Below, piece by piece: positions 8,947-18,985 of a DNA stretch of 64,000 nucleotides (positions within the stretch are counted from its first letter, which is position 1; every line of letters begins with the position of its first letter). The translations under genes and the position numbers were made by a program. The notes beneath the pieces were generated by a model. It ran no database searches. It was not told where the DNA came from and worked only from the letters and a program-made list of their open reading frames with translations. The DNA is from Rhynchopus sp. YZ270_cl-10. Taxonomy: Eukaryota; Euglenozoa; Diplonemea; Diplonemida; Diplonemidae. Location of the stretch: NCBI GenBank assembly GCA_964035575.1, contig OZ037881.1, positions 806,001 through 870,000 on the forward strand, given 5' to 3'.

Positions 8947-11900
8947 ATGAATTTATTGACTCCGATGCTGGGGTTGCTGTTGACAGGGGTGGTGTCGTCT
9001 GTAGAGGTCGACGTGACTGGTGCCTCCGGAGGCAGCAACACTGCACAGTTCCTGAGGAAATGGATGCGGACCTTGGAGGCGAGGGCAAAGAACCCTATCC
9101 ACCTGGGGTATAGATCCGTGGGCACTGCGGCGGGCTGGGAGTACTTCAACAACGGAACAAACGACAAACTCGCCTACCTTGGGTCAGGAGACCTGCCCCT
9201 TTCGTCCACCCTCTTCTCCGAAGCAGATTACAAGACAGACACCATCCTGCACATTCCCTACGCATTAGGTACCATCTCCGTTTTCGTCAATGTACCCGGT
9301 GTAAGCAGCATCCGTCTCTCACCTTGCACTCTTGCCAACATTTTGCGTCGTGCCATAACAACATGGAGCCATGCTGATATCATCAAGGAAAACCCTCATG
9401 TCGGCACATTGCTTGCCGGGCAGACCATTATGTTGGGGATGCGGGAGGATGGGTCTGGGAGCAGTGCTGTGTTGACAGCGTATTTGAGTAAGATGTGTCC
9501 TGAACGGTGGACGGACGCAGCGTCGCCCGATATGCCCGCTGTGGTGAACGGAACTGCCACGAGGTACGTCAAGGACGTGACGGCGATGGCGCGCTTCGTG
9601 AAGGACACTTCCTACTCCATTGGGTACCTCTCCTCTGGCCTGGGCATGTCCGAAGGGTTGACCGAAGTCGAGCTTCTCGTAGACGCAACCTCAGGCGCAT
9701 ACTCCGTGGCATCAGCAATGGACGTCACTGCCGCAGCAAACGTCGCCCTCCCCGCAACAGGGTCCCGCGACTGGGTCGACTTCACTTTGTCGCAAACCGG
9801 TACCTGGCCAATGACGACCTTCTCCTACTTTTATGTGCACGCTGTTCCTGTCTCGGAGTACCAATCAATGCCGTTGATCCGTGCGTGTGTGGAGTTCATG
9901 TTGTCAGATGAAGCGCAAAATGATCTGAAGACATACGGATTCACAAAATTGCCGGACACTGTGATGGCAGCTTCGTTGCAGGCAGTAGCGCAGATTGCGC
10001 TTGATGCAGCAAGTCTGTATTCATTTGAGACGGATGATGTGGCTGAGGTGCTGCTGTCGGAGATGGTGATCAGCAATAAGCGTGACCCGTACCCGGTGGA
10101 TTTGGAGCAGCTGAAGGACGACGTGGACGACGTGCAGGTGCAGGCCAGCCGACGTGCGGAGGAGCTGGCGGACATCGTGGCGCTGGTCGACAACGCACCC
10201 TCCACAGAGCTGCAGGAGCACATCGTCAACACCCTCACAAACCTCCCCGTCGGCCTGAGCGACCACGCGTCTGTGTTCTTCTCAGGAAAAATCTTCGTCA
10301 TTGGTGGTTGCATTGAATACTCCACAACAGACACCTGCAGCAAAGCATCCTCTTCCATCTACGAGTTCTCTCGTGGAACAGGTGTCTGGACCGAACTGAA
10401 CGCAAGGCTGACTGTACCCAGATACGGACACGGTGTCGGCATCCTGAACGGTGTGCTCCACGTCATTGGTGGTGCCAGTGATGTAGAGGCTCTGAACACA
10501 GTCGACACCCTCACACTCACAAACGGTGTTGCGACTGTTTCAGAAGTTATTCTTCCAAATGATAAATTCGCGCGTGTGCACCTGCAGGTATTCCGTGCAA
10601 CAAACCAGCTGTACGTCTGTGGTGGTGCTGTCAGTGGTCACAGTGCTGCAGATGAAGTGAACACATGTGTTGCCATCTCCGAGTCTCACTACACGGTGTC
10701 CGACGCTGGTTCCATGGTGACTGCACGCTCTCGGTTCTCGATTGCCGTGAACCACGCAGGTGACGAGGCATATGCTTACGGTGGTGTGTCCGGCAGAGGT
10801 ACTATTGGGCACTTGGAGGTGTGGAAGAACAATGCATGGAGTCTCACGGAGATCACTGATTCAGTACGTGTGCAGTCTGCTGCTTCTGCGTACTTCAACC
10901 AACAACTATTTCTTTTCGGAGGCAAGACAGATGACGGCAAGATACTGAACAGCGTCACTGTCTTCGACCCTGCGACAAAGAAGTGGAGCAAAGCTGGTGG
11001 ACTGCCTGTGAAGGCGGAACGTGCAAGTGCTGTTGCGGTGGGCGAGTCCGTGTATTACTTCGGTGGAAAAGACACCACCACCTTGTCCACCACGTTTGCC
11101 TACCAGCAGAAGCCAGACCTCCACGAACTCGCGACTGTGCAGATTCACGGGTCAGGTACCACCAACCCTTCCCGCTTCTTCAGGAAATGGGCAAATGTGC
11201 TTGAGTCGAGAATCAAGTTCCCTGCGCTCATCACATACCGTGCGGTGGGGTCTGGTGCAGGCCAATCTGACTTCCAGGTGGTGAAGGACGGGAGGCCGGC
11301 AGTCGACTTTGCGTGTGGTGATATTCCTCTGACAGAGGCTGCTTACAAAACTGTCACAGAGACGCAGTTGTCCGAAGTGCTGCATGTTCCCTTTGCACTC
11401 GGATCCATCTCCCTTTTCCACAGTGCTCCGGATGTATCTGCACTCCAACTGAAACCCTGCACCCTTGCACGTATCTTCAGTGGAGAGTACGCCACATGGG
11501 GTGCAGCACTGTCAGCAGATGGGCAGACTGTCCCCAAAAACCTTCAGGACGCAAACCTCCGATTTGGACTCCGCAAAGGAGGATCGAGCAGTTCGTACGG
11601 GTTGTCAGAATACCTCAGCAAAGCGTGCCCCTCTGTGTGGAAGCACACACCATCTGCAAACTTCCCTGTGCCTTCGTCTGGTTCTTTTGTGCTGGTGGAA
11701 GGGTCGTCAAAGATGACGGCGTTCATTAACGAGAACGACTACGCCCTTGGGTACCTGGACTCTGGCCACGGACAAGCAGAAGGGCTGCGCGAAGTGAGTC
11801 TTGAGGTGCAAACGGACAGCGGCACTGCAGTGTACCAAGTGGCCTCACAGAACGGTGTGCGTGCTGCAGCCTCGGATGTATCGCCTCCTTCCTCCTTGAG

Positions 11901-14900
11901 CTCGTGGGCTGGGTTCTCTTTGCAGAACCGGAAGGGCGCATGGCCGATTACTATGGTGTCGTACTTCTACCTGAGGAAGGACATGACGGGACATGGTGTG
12001 GGTGCAAGCTTGCTGCGGGCTTTCATGGAACACACTGTGTTGTCGGAGGAGGGTCAGGCAGACTTGGAGAAGACCTATGGGTTTGTGAGTCTTCCTGACA
12101 GCATGCGCGCTCTGAGTCTTGACACGGTGCGCACGCAGCTCGAGCTTCCGAATGCGGTGCCGCAGTTTGTTTTGGAGACAAGCACCATGAGTGACGGGGA
12201 GGGCAATGGGGATTTTGTCATCAGCACGAAGCGCAACCCGAAGCCACATGACCTTGATGGGATGGCAACGACGTTGAAGGTACTGGATTCTGCTGTGTCG
12301 GTGATTGGGAAGGAGGAGGACTTCAAACAGCTGCATGCTGACGTGGACAACACGAAGGCCCAGTCGGGGCGCCACGAGGAGGAGCTGGCGGACATCGTGT
12401 CCCTTGTCAACAACGCCGACACATCAGGTGTGCAGGAACATCTCGTGAACCACCTCCAAAGCCTTCCCGTCGGCCTGAGCGACCACGCGTCTGTGTTCTT
12501 CTCAGGAAAAATCTTCGTCATTGGTGGTTGCATTGAATACTCCACAACAGACACCTGCAGCAAAGCATCCTCTTCCATCTACGAGTTCTCTCGTGGAACA
12601 GGTGTCTGGACCGAACTGAACGCAAAGTTGACTGTACCCAGATACGGACACGGTGTCGGCATCCTGAACGGTGTGCTCCACGTAATTGGTGGTGCCAGTG
12701 ATGTAGAGGCTCTGAACACAGTCGACACCCTCACACTCACAAACGGTGTTGCGACTGTTTCAGAAGTTATTCTTCCAAATGATAAATTCGCGCGTGTGCA
12801 CCTGCAGGTGTTCCGTGCAACAAACCAGCTGTACGTCTGTGGTGGTGCTGTCAGTGGTCACAGTGCTGCAGATGAAGTGAACACATGTGTTGCCATCTCC
12901 GAGTCTCACTACACGGTGTCCGACGCTGGTTCCATGGTGACTGCACGCTCTCGGTTCTCGATTGCCGTGAACCACGCAGGTGACGAGGCATATGCTTACG
13001 GTGGTGTGTCCGGCAGCGGTACCATTGGGCAACTTGAGGTGTGGAAGAACAATGCATGGAGTCTGGAGAAGGTTGAAGACTCGGAACGTGTGCAGTCTGC
13101 TGCTTCTGCGTACTTCAACCAACAACTGTTTCTTTTCGGAGGCAAGACAGATGACGGCAAGATATTGAACAGCGTCACTGTCTTCGACCCTGCGACAAAG
13201 AAGTGGAGCAAAGCTGGTGGACTGCCTGTGAAGGCGGAACGTGCAAGTGCTGTTGCGGTGGGCGAGTCCGTGTATTACTTCGGTGGAAAAGACACCACCA
13301 CCTTGTCCACCACGTTTGCCTACCAGCAGAAGCCAGACCTCCACGAACTCGCGACTGTGCAGATTCACGGGTCAGGTACCACCAACCCTTCCCGCTTCTT
13401 CAGGAAATGGGCAAATGTGCTTGAGTCGAGAATCAAGTTCCCTGCGCTCATCACATACCGTGCGGTGGGGTCTGGTGCAGGCCAATCTGACTTCCAGGTG
13501 GTGAAGGACGGGAGGCCGGCAGTCGACTTTGCGTGTGGTGATATTCCTCTGACAGAGGCTGCTTACAAAACTGTTACAGAGACGCAGTTGTCCGAAGTGC
13601 TGCATGTTCCCTTTGCACTCGGATCCATCTCCCTTTTCCACAGTGCTCCGGATGTATCTGCACTCCAACTGAAACCCTGCACCCTTGCACGTATCTTCAG
13701 TGGAGAGTACGCCACATGGGGTGCAGCACTGTCAGCAGATGGGCAGACTGTCCCCAAAAACCTTCAGGACGCAAACCTCCGATTTGGACTCCGCAAAGGA
13801 GGATCGAGCAGTTCGTACGGGTTGTCAGAATACCTCAGCAAAGCGTGCCCCTCTGTGTGGAAGCACACACCATCTGCAAACTTCCCTGTGCCTTCGTCTG
13901 GTTCTTTTGTGCTGGTGGAAGGGTCGTCAAAGATGACGGCGTTCATTAACGAGAACGACTACGCCCTTGGGTACCTGGACTCTGGCCACGGACAAGCAGA
14001 AGGGTTGCACGAAGTGAGTCTTGAGGTGCAAACGGACAGCGGCACTGCAGTGTACCAAGTGGCCTCACAGAACGGTGTGCGTGCTGCAGCCTCGGATGTA
14101 TCGCCTCCTTCCTCCTTGAGCTCGTGGGCTGGGTTCTCTTTGCAGAACCGGAAGGGTGCATGGCCGATTACTATGGTGTCGTACTTCTACCTGAGGAAGG
14201 ACATGACGGGACACGGTGTGGGTGCAAGCCTGCTGCGGGCTTTCATGGAACACACTGTGTTGTCGGAGGAGGGTCAGGCAGACTTGGAGAAGACCTATGG
14301 GTTTGTGAGTCTTCCTGACAGCATGCGCGCTCTGAGTCTTGACACGGTGCGCACGCAGCTCGAGCTCCCGAATGCGGTGCCGCAGTTTGTTTTGGAGACA
14401 AGCACCATGAGTGATGGGGAGGGCAATGGGGATTTTGTCATCAGCACGAAGCGCAACCCGAAGCCACATGACCTTGATGGGATGGCGACGACGTTGAAGG
14501 TACTTGATTCTGCTGTGTCGGTGATTGGGAAGGAGGAGGACTTCAAACAGCTGCACGCTGATGTGGACAACACGAAGGCCCAGTCGGGGCGCCACGAGGA
14601 GGAGCTGGCGGACATCGTGTCCCTTGTCAACAACGCCGACACATCAGGTGTGCAGGAGCATCTCGTGAACCACCTCCAAAGCCTTCCCGTCGGCCTGAGC
14701 GACCACGCGTCTGTGTTCTTCTCAGGAAAAATCTTCGTCATTGGTGGTTGCATTGAATACTCCACAACAGACACCTGCAGCAAAGCATCCTCTTCCATCT
14801 ACGAGTTCTCTCGTGGAACAGGTGTCTGGACCGAACTGAACGCAAGGCTGACTGTACCCAGATACGGACACGGTGTCGGCATCCTGAACGGTGTGCTCCA

Positions 14901-17046
14901 CGTCATTGGTGGTGCCAGTGATGTAGAGGCTCTGAACACAGTCGACACCCTCACACTCACAAACGGTGTTGCGACTGTTTCAGAAGTTATTCTTCCAAAT
15001 GATAAATTCGCGCGTGTGCACCTGCAGGTATTCCGTGCAACAAACCAGCTGTACGTCTGTGGTGGTGCTGTCAGTGGTCACAGTGCTGCAGATGAAGTGA
15101 ACACATGTGTTGCCATCTCCGAGTCTCACTACACGGTGTCCGACGCTGGTTCCATGGTGACTGCACGCTCTCGGTTCTCGATTGCCGTGAACCACGCAGG
15201 TGACGAGGCATATGCTTACGGTGGTGTGTCCGGCAGCGGTACCATTGGGCAACTTGAGGTGTGGAAGAACAATGCATGGAGTCTGGAGAAGGTTGAAGAC
15301 TCGGAACGTGTGCAGTCTGCTGCTTCTGCGTACTTCAACCAACAACTGTTTCTTTTCGGAGGCAAGACAGATGACGGCAAGATATTGAACAGCGTCACTG
15401 TCTTCGACCCTGCGACAAAGAAGTGGAGCAAAGCTGGTGGACTGCCTGTGAAGGCGGAACGTGCAAGTGCTGTTGCGGTGGGCGAGTCCGTGTATTACTT
15501 CGGTGGAAAAGACACCACCACCTTGTCCACCACGTTTGCCTACCAGCAGAAGCCAGACCTCCACGAACTCGCAACTGTGCAGATTCACGGGTCAGGTACC
15601 ACCAACCCTTCCCGCTTCTTCAGGAAATGGGCAAATGTGCTTGAGTCGAGAATCAAGTTCCCTGCGCTTATCACATACCGTGCGGTGGGGTCTGGTGCAG
15701 GCCAATCTGACTTCCAGGTGGTGAAGGACGGAATGCCGGCAGTCGACTTTGCGTGTGGTGATATTCCTCTGACAGAGGCTGCTTACAAAACTGTTACAGA
15801 GACGCAGTTGTCCGAAGTGCTGCATGTTCCCTTTGCACTCGGATCCATCTCCCTTTTCCACAGCGCACTCAACGTGTCTTCACTCCAACTGAAACCCTGC
15901 ACCCTTGCACGTATCTTCAGTGGAGAGTACGCCACATGGGGTGCAGCACTGTCAGCAGATGGGCAGACTGTCCCCAAAAACCTTCAGGACGCAAACCTCC
16001 GATTTGGACTCCGCAAAGGAGGATCGAGCAGTTCGTACGGGTTGTCAGAATACCTCAGCAAAGCGTGCCCCTCTGTGTGGAAGCACACACCATCTGCAAA
16101 CTTCCCTGTGCCTTCGTCTGGTTCTTTTGTGCTGGTGGAAGGGTCGTCAAAGATGACGGCGTTCATTAACGAGAACGACTACGCCCTTGGGTACCTGGAC
16201 TCTGGCCACGGACAAGCAGAAGGGCTGCGCGAAGTGAGCCTTGAGGTGCAAACGGACAGCGGCACTGCAGTGTACCAAGTGGCCTCACAGAACGGTGTGC
16301 GTGCTGCAGCCTCGGATGTATCGCCTCCTTCCTCCTTGAGCTCGTGGGCTGGGTTCTCTTTGCAGAACCGGAAGGGCGCATGGCCGATTACTATGGTGTC
16401 GTACTTCTACCTGAGGAAGGACATGACGGGACATGGTGTGGGTGCAAGCTTGCTGCGGGCTTTCATGGAACACACTGTGTTGTCGGAGGAGGGTCAGGCA
16501 GACTTGGAGAAGACCTATGGGTTTGTGAGTCTTCCTGACAGCATGCGCGCTCTGAGTCTTGACACGGTGCGCACGCAGCTCGAGCTTCCGAATGCGGTGC
16601 CGCAGTTTGTTTTGGAGACAAGCACCATGAGTGATGGGGAGGGCAATGGGGATTTTGTCATCAGCACGAAGCGCAACCCGAAGCCACATGACCTTGATGG
16701 GATGGCGACTGCACTGAAGGAGGTGACGAAGGGGTTGTCTGCGCTGGGTGACAGCCGCGTTGAGGTAAGTGTGCTGCTGCGTCGTGTCCAGGACATCTCA
16801 GACAGAGTGGACGACCTGAGCAAGGCTCTCCGAAACGTCCCAAGCGCCCCGCCCGCCTCCCCCATCGTCACCTCCAGCAGCAACGACACTGCAGACGAAG
16901 CACGCACGCTCGCCTTAGTCGCCATTGCCTTCTGCTGTTGCGTTCTTATCGTCTCCCTCGCGGCGTTAGCCATGGCCTACAAAGCAGGTCCCGGGTCAAA
17001 GAACGTACACCTCGGCGCCACCGAGCCCTCAATAACTGCAGACTAA
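8947..17046 (+). CDS. Surface protein with four PstS-like phosphate-binding domains and three kelch propellers
   Basis: 2,699 residues, one exon. N-terminal signal peptide: MNLLTPMLGLLLTGVVSS. PstS-like domains lie at about residues 19-365, 728-1082, 1468-1822 and 2208-2562. They show the PstS pattern: an opening block like VTGASGG, a YRSVGT block, GSGDLPLS, IPYALGTISVF and a ligand-loop block DGSGSS followed by YLSK (GGSSSS in domains 2 to 4). Between them are three six-bladed kelch propellers, at about 437-718, 1177-1458 and 1917-2198, each with six GG doublets (VIGGC, VIGGA, VCGGA, AYGGV, LFGGK, YFGGK). Short charged helical linkers join PstS to kelch. A helical stalk (about 2580-2650), one membrane helix (about 2656-2678) and a roughly 20-residue tail end the protein. 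It is inferred to be a type I plasma-membrane protein with extracellular ligand-binding domains. In bacteria PstS binds phosphate for an ABC importer; no transporter partner is visible here, so scavenging, sensing or adhesion are all possible. Confidence 0.85.
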   Translation: MNLLTPMLGLLLTGVVSSVEVDVTGASGGSNTAQFLRKWMRTLEARAKNPIHLGYRSVGTAAGWEYFNNGTNDKLAYLGSGDLPLSSTLFSEADYKTDTILHIPYALGTISVFVNVPGVSSIRLSPCTLANILRRAITTWSHADIIKENPHVGTLLAGQTIMLGMREDGSGSSAVLTAYLSKMCPERWTDAASPDMPAVVNGTATRYVKDVTAMARFVKDTSYSIGYLSSGLGMSEGLTEVELLVDATSGAYSVASAMDVTAAANVALPATGSRDWVDFTLSQTGTWPMTTFSYFYVHAVPVSEYQSMPLIRACVEFMLSDEAQNDLKTYGFTKLPDTVMAASLQAVAQIALDAASLYSFETDDVAEVLLSEMVISNKRDPYPVDLEQLKDDVDDVQVQASRRAEELADIVALVDNAPSTELQEHIVNTLTNLPVGLSDHASVFFSGKIFVIGGCIEYSTTDTCSKASSSIYEFSRGTGVWTELNARLTVPRYGHGVGILNGVLHVIGGASDVEALNTVDTLTLTNGVATVSEVILPNDKFARVHLQVFRATNQLYVCGGAVSGHSAADEVNTCVAISESHYTVSDAGSMVTARSRFSIAVNHAGDEAYAYGGVSGRGTIGHLEVWKNNAWSLTEITDSVRVQSAASAYFNQQLFLFGGKTDDGKILNSVTVFDPATKKWSKAGGLPVKAERASAVAVGESVYYFGGKDTTTLSTTFAYQQKPDLHELATVQIHGSGTTNPSRFFRKWANVLESRIKFPALITYRAVGSGAGQSDFQVVKDGRPAVDFACGDIPLTEAAYKTVTETQLSEVLHVPFALGSISLFHSAPDVSALQLKPCTLARIFSGEYATWGAALSADGQTVPKNLQDANLRFGLRKGGSSSSYGLSEYLSKACPSVWKHTPSANFPVPSSGSFVLVEGSSKMTAFINENDYALGYLDSGHGQAEGLREVSLEVQTDSGTAVYQVASQNGVRAAASDVSPPSSLSSWAGFSLQNRKGAWPITMVSYFYLRKDMTGHGVGASLLRAFMEHTVLSEEGQADLEKTYGFVSLPDSMRALSLDTVRTQLELPNAVPQFVLETSTMSDGEGNGDFVISTKRNPKPHDLDGMATTLKVLDSAVSVIGKEEDFKQLHADVDNTKAQSGRHEEELADIVSLVNNADTSGVQEHLVNHLQSLPVGLSDHASVFFSGKIFVIGGCIEYSTTDTCSKASSSIYEFSRGTGVWTELNAKLTVPRYGHGVGILNGVLHVIGGASDVEALNTVDTLTLTNGVATVSEVILPNDKFARVHLQVFRATNQLYVCGGAVSGHSAADEVNTCVAISESHYTVSDAGSMVTARSRFSIAVNHAGDEAYAYGGVSGSGTIGQLEVWKNNAWSLEKVEDSERVQSAASAYFNQQLFLFGGKTDDGKILNSVTVFDPATKKWSKAGGLPVKAERASAVAVGESVYYFGGKDTTTLSTTFAYQQKPDLHELATVQIHGSGTTNPSRFFRKWANVLESRIKFPALITYRAVGSGAGQSDFQVVKDGRPAVDFACGDIPLTEAAYKTVTETQLSEVLHVPFALGSISLFHSAPDVSALQLKPCTLARIFSGEYATWGAALSADGQTVPKNLQDANLRFGLRKGGSSSSYGLSEYLSKACPSVWKHTPSANFPVPSSGSFVLVEGSSKMTAFINENDYALGYLDSGHGQAEGLHEVSLEVQTDSGTAVYQVASQNGVRAAASDVSPPSSLSSWAGFSLQNRKGAWPITMVSYFYLRKDMTGHGVGASLLRAFMEHTVLSEEGQADLEKTYGFVSLPDSMRALSLDTVRTQLELPNAVPQFVLETSTMSDGEGNGDFVISTKRNPKPHDLDGMATTLKVLDSAVSVIGKEEDFKQLHADVDNTKAQSGRHEEELADIVSLVNNADTSGVQEHLVNHLQSLPVGLSDHASVFFSGKIFVIGGCIEYSTTDTCSKASSSIYEFSRGTGVWTELNARLTVPRYGHGVGILNGVLHVIGGASDVEALNTVDTLTLTNGVATVSEVILPNDKFARVHLQVFRATNQLYVCGGAVSGHSAADEVNTCVAISESHYTVSDAGSMVTARSRFSIAVNHAGDEAYAYGGVSGSGTIGQLEVWKNNAWSLEKVEDSERVQSAASAYFNQQLFLFGGKTDDGKILNSVTVFDPATKKWSKAGGLPVKAERASAVAVGESVYYFGGKDTTTLSTTFAYQQKPDLHELATVQIHGSGTTNPSRFFRKWANVLESRIKFPALITYRAVGSGAGQSDFQVVKDGMPAVDFACGDIPLTEAAYKTVTETQLSEVLHVPFALGSISLFHSALNVSSLQLKPCTLARIFSGEYATWGAALSADGQTVPKNLQDANLRFGLRKGGSSSSYGLSEYLSKACPSVWKHTPSANFPVPSSGSFVLVEGSSKMTAFINENDYALGYLDSGHGQAEGLREVSLEVQTDSGTAVYQVASQNGVRAAASDVSPPSSLSSWAGFSLQNRKGAWPITMVSYFYLRKDMTGHGVGASLLRAFMEHTVLSEEGQADLEKTYGFVSLPDSMRALSLDTVRTQLELPNAVPQFVLETSTMSDGEGNGDFVISTKRNPKPHDLDGMATALKEVTKGLSALGDSRVEVSVLLRRVQDISDRVDDLSKALRNVPSAPPASPIVTSSSNDTADEARTLALVAIAFCCCVLIVSLAALAMAYKAGPGSKNVHLGATEPSITAD
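10247..16706 (+). repeat. 2,220-bp coding tandem repeat (2.9 units)
   Basis: Sequence starting near 10247 recurs exactly 2,220 bp later (near 12467) and again near 14687. The third unit ends at about 16706, where the sequence diverges into the stalk. Each 740-residue unit is one kelch propeller plus one PstS domain and a linker. The units differ at only a few tens of sites. The reading frame is kept (2220 = 3 x 740). Variants are mosaic: units 1 and 3 share early kelch variants, while units 2 and 3 share later ones. Confidence 0.95.
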
Positions 17047-17459
17047 GAACTTTGTGGGAATAGGGAGGTAAATCTGGGGCTATTTTTGTGATTTTCTGTG
17101 TATCGAAAATTCTAGCTGAGGGCTTTTCAATTATGCACTTTGTCGGTGTGTTTTTTCTCCATTTTTTCGAATTTTATAATTCAGATATTTTTAACGTTTT
17201 TTTTTTTTAACTGTTGGCAACTTGGAGAGGTTTTCTGGGGAAAAAGAAGGCTTTGTAACGAATTTAATTGAGGGGTGCTAATTTGGCCCTCATCAAAGCA
17301 ACATTTGTTCTTGAAGAGTTGTGTTATTTTTTAGAGAGAAAGAAAAATATGGACAAAATTCTGGTGTGGTTTCCCATTATTTTCTCCTTCTGTTGACGTT
17401 TGTCGTAACCCCTTCCTCCTCTGCCCTTTTATTATTATTATTTTTTTGGGATTTTTTTA

Positions 17460-17497
17460 GTTGACTGAGCCCGCGAGACTTAGCTTCATCTTACAAA
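17460..17497 (+). repeat. R1 hairpin repeat copy
   Basis: TTGACTGAGCCCGCGAGACT followed by TAGCTTCATCTTACAAA. The arms are weaker here than in the best copies (CTGAGC against ACTTAG), but the TTCATCTTA block is intact. Confidence 0.6.
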
Positions 17498-18042
17498 ACA
17501 TATTTTTCAAAAGGTGTATGTGTGCAGGAGAGGCGCAATTCATCTTGACAAGGTTTCTTTGTTTTCTATTGATTTTCTTTTCTTTTTATATTTTATACCG
17601 TACCTCTCACTAAACGTTTGTCCATAAATGCATAGTGTTGATAGCAAACCCTTGCTCAAGCTGGCGCTGGGAATTTATAAAAAAAAAACATTGTTCTTAA
17701 TACAACAATCTCGCTAGACGACAGCTGAACGACCGTTGTTTTGTCATCATTTTTTTTTTTGCTGTTGGACTGTTTCTCCCCCCTTGCCTCGCTGTTTTTT
17801 CCTTCAAAAGCACACTCACATGCTCTTGACAAGAAAGCGGCTTTTCTTTTACCATAATTGCACACAATAATTGTTCCTCAAATCCAGACGTCCTTAAATT
17901 TTGTCCAGAAACTAAGGGGTGTGATGAGTGTCTAAGGAATGCAAGAGAGTGCTCATGGTTCTGTAGGAAAGGCAAGGGGTCAACGTAACCCTCCTTGTGG
18001 ATTTTTTTTTTTTTATCTCACTAGTGAAATAATGTACGTTAT

Positions 18043-18508
18043 GGTGCTTCCCGGGGGGTATGCATTTCACAAATTTTCAATTCAATTCACAACTTTTCAC
18101 AACTATTTACAACTTTTCACCACCCTTTTTTTCTTCGTTGGTGAAGCTTTTAAATGCCGGCATTTGCATTTCCGGAATCCGTCCGGCCAGTGGTGGGGTC
18201 AATTTGCCGAAATGGACAAGTTCTCGTCATTTCCGCACAGTGCACAGTACACAGGTACACAGGTACACCACATCACGTTCTATCTTGTGAATCCCAGCAT
18301 ACCCCTCAATGGGTGGGTCACCACCCAACCCAAAAAAAAAACTCCCCCAAAAAAAAAATCAATTCACAATTTTTCACAATTTTTCACCATTTTTCACCAT
18401 TTTTCACCAGCCTTCACAATTTTATAGCGGTTTTCGTGTTGTGAAAACTTGTGAAAACTTGTCACATTTTGTGAAAATTTGTGAAATGCATACCCCCCGG
18501 GAAGCACC
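18043..18508. mobile_element. MITE with 36-bp terminal inverted repeats and 7-bp target duplication
   Basis: The left end starts GGTGCTTCCCGGGGGGTATG and runs on through CATTTCACAAATTTTC. The right end is its perfect reverse complement over 36 bp. The flanks carry the direct repeat ACGTTAT at 18036-18042 and 18509-18515. The subterminal parts are degenerate TTTTCACAA repeats on both sides. There is no transposase inside, so it is non-autonomous. The superfamily is undecided, as the duplication could be read as 7 or 8 bp with an offset. Confidence 0.9.
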
Positions 18509-18906
18509 ACGTTATCGGTTTGAGATTATTTGGTGGAAAAGTGAGTGTAAAGTGGGCTTTATTTCACAGACTTTGTACAAGGGCTTGTGAAATACTGAAA
18601 CCCTGTGAAATTATGTTGAATATTTTTCTCAGAAAAACGCTAAGCGCACAATATAACATACCCATTTCTGAAGGACAAAATAAATTGCCACACATCGCAA
18701 CACTTATTTTTACACCTAAAATCTCAAAACGTTACCTGACATATTCCTGAGATTCACGTTCTCTCAAATCAAATTTTCACAACAAAAAAATCAAAAAAAA
18801 ACGTAAGGATTGTGTAACACACAGTCCTGACCTTTTGCCGTAATGAGCATTTTTTCTTTGCCCTTTAGAGGCTTAGGTTAATCTGAAACACATTTTTTTT
18901 TTCTCG

Positions 18907-18985
18907 ATAACCCGCGGAGAAGCAGGTGTGTCATGCGTCCGCTGATGTGCGGTGCGGCGTTTTGCACTTCTTCTTCTTCTTCTTC
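18907..18985 (+). repeat. R2 repeat copy
   Basis: AACCCGCGGAGAAGCAGGTG is followed by TGCGTCCGCTGATG, GGTGCGGCGTTTTGCAC, then a pyrimidine tract. Related copies: 19567-19628, 24663-24720, 24756-24835, 25471-25556, 27300-27350 (partial), 30514-30562 (inside a CPSF160 intron), 38941-38985 and 39769-39808. The outer GTGC/GCAC blocks can pair. Most copies run into a T-rich tract. Confidence 0.65.

Noticed and set aside
12760-15588. Antisense open frames of 176-202 codons repeated across the PstS/kelch gene
   Set aside because: They mirror the sense-strand tandem repeats, lie wholly inside a well-supported gene and match no family; they are by-products of codon composition.
8947-17046. Bacterial contamination as the source of the PstS-like gene
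   Set aside because: It is on the same contig and strand as intron-bearing eukaryotic genes, has a leader-type acceptor, kelch domains and a eukaryotic-style membrane anchor.
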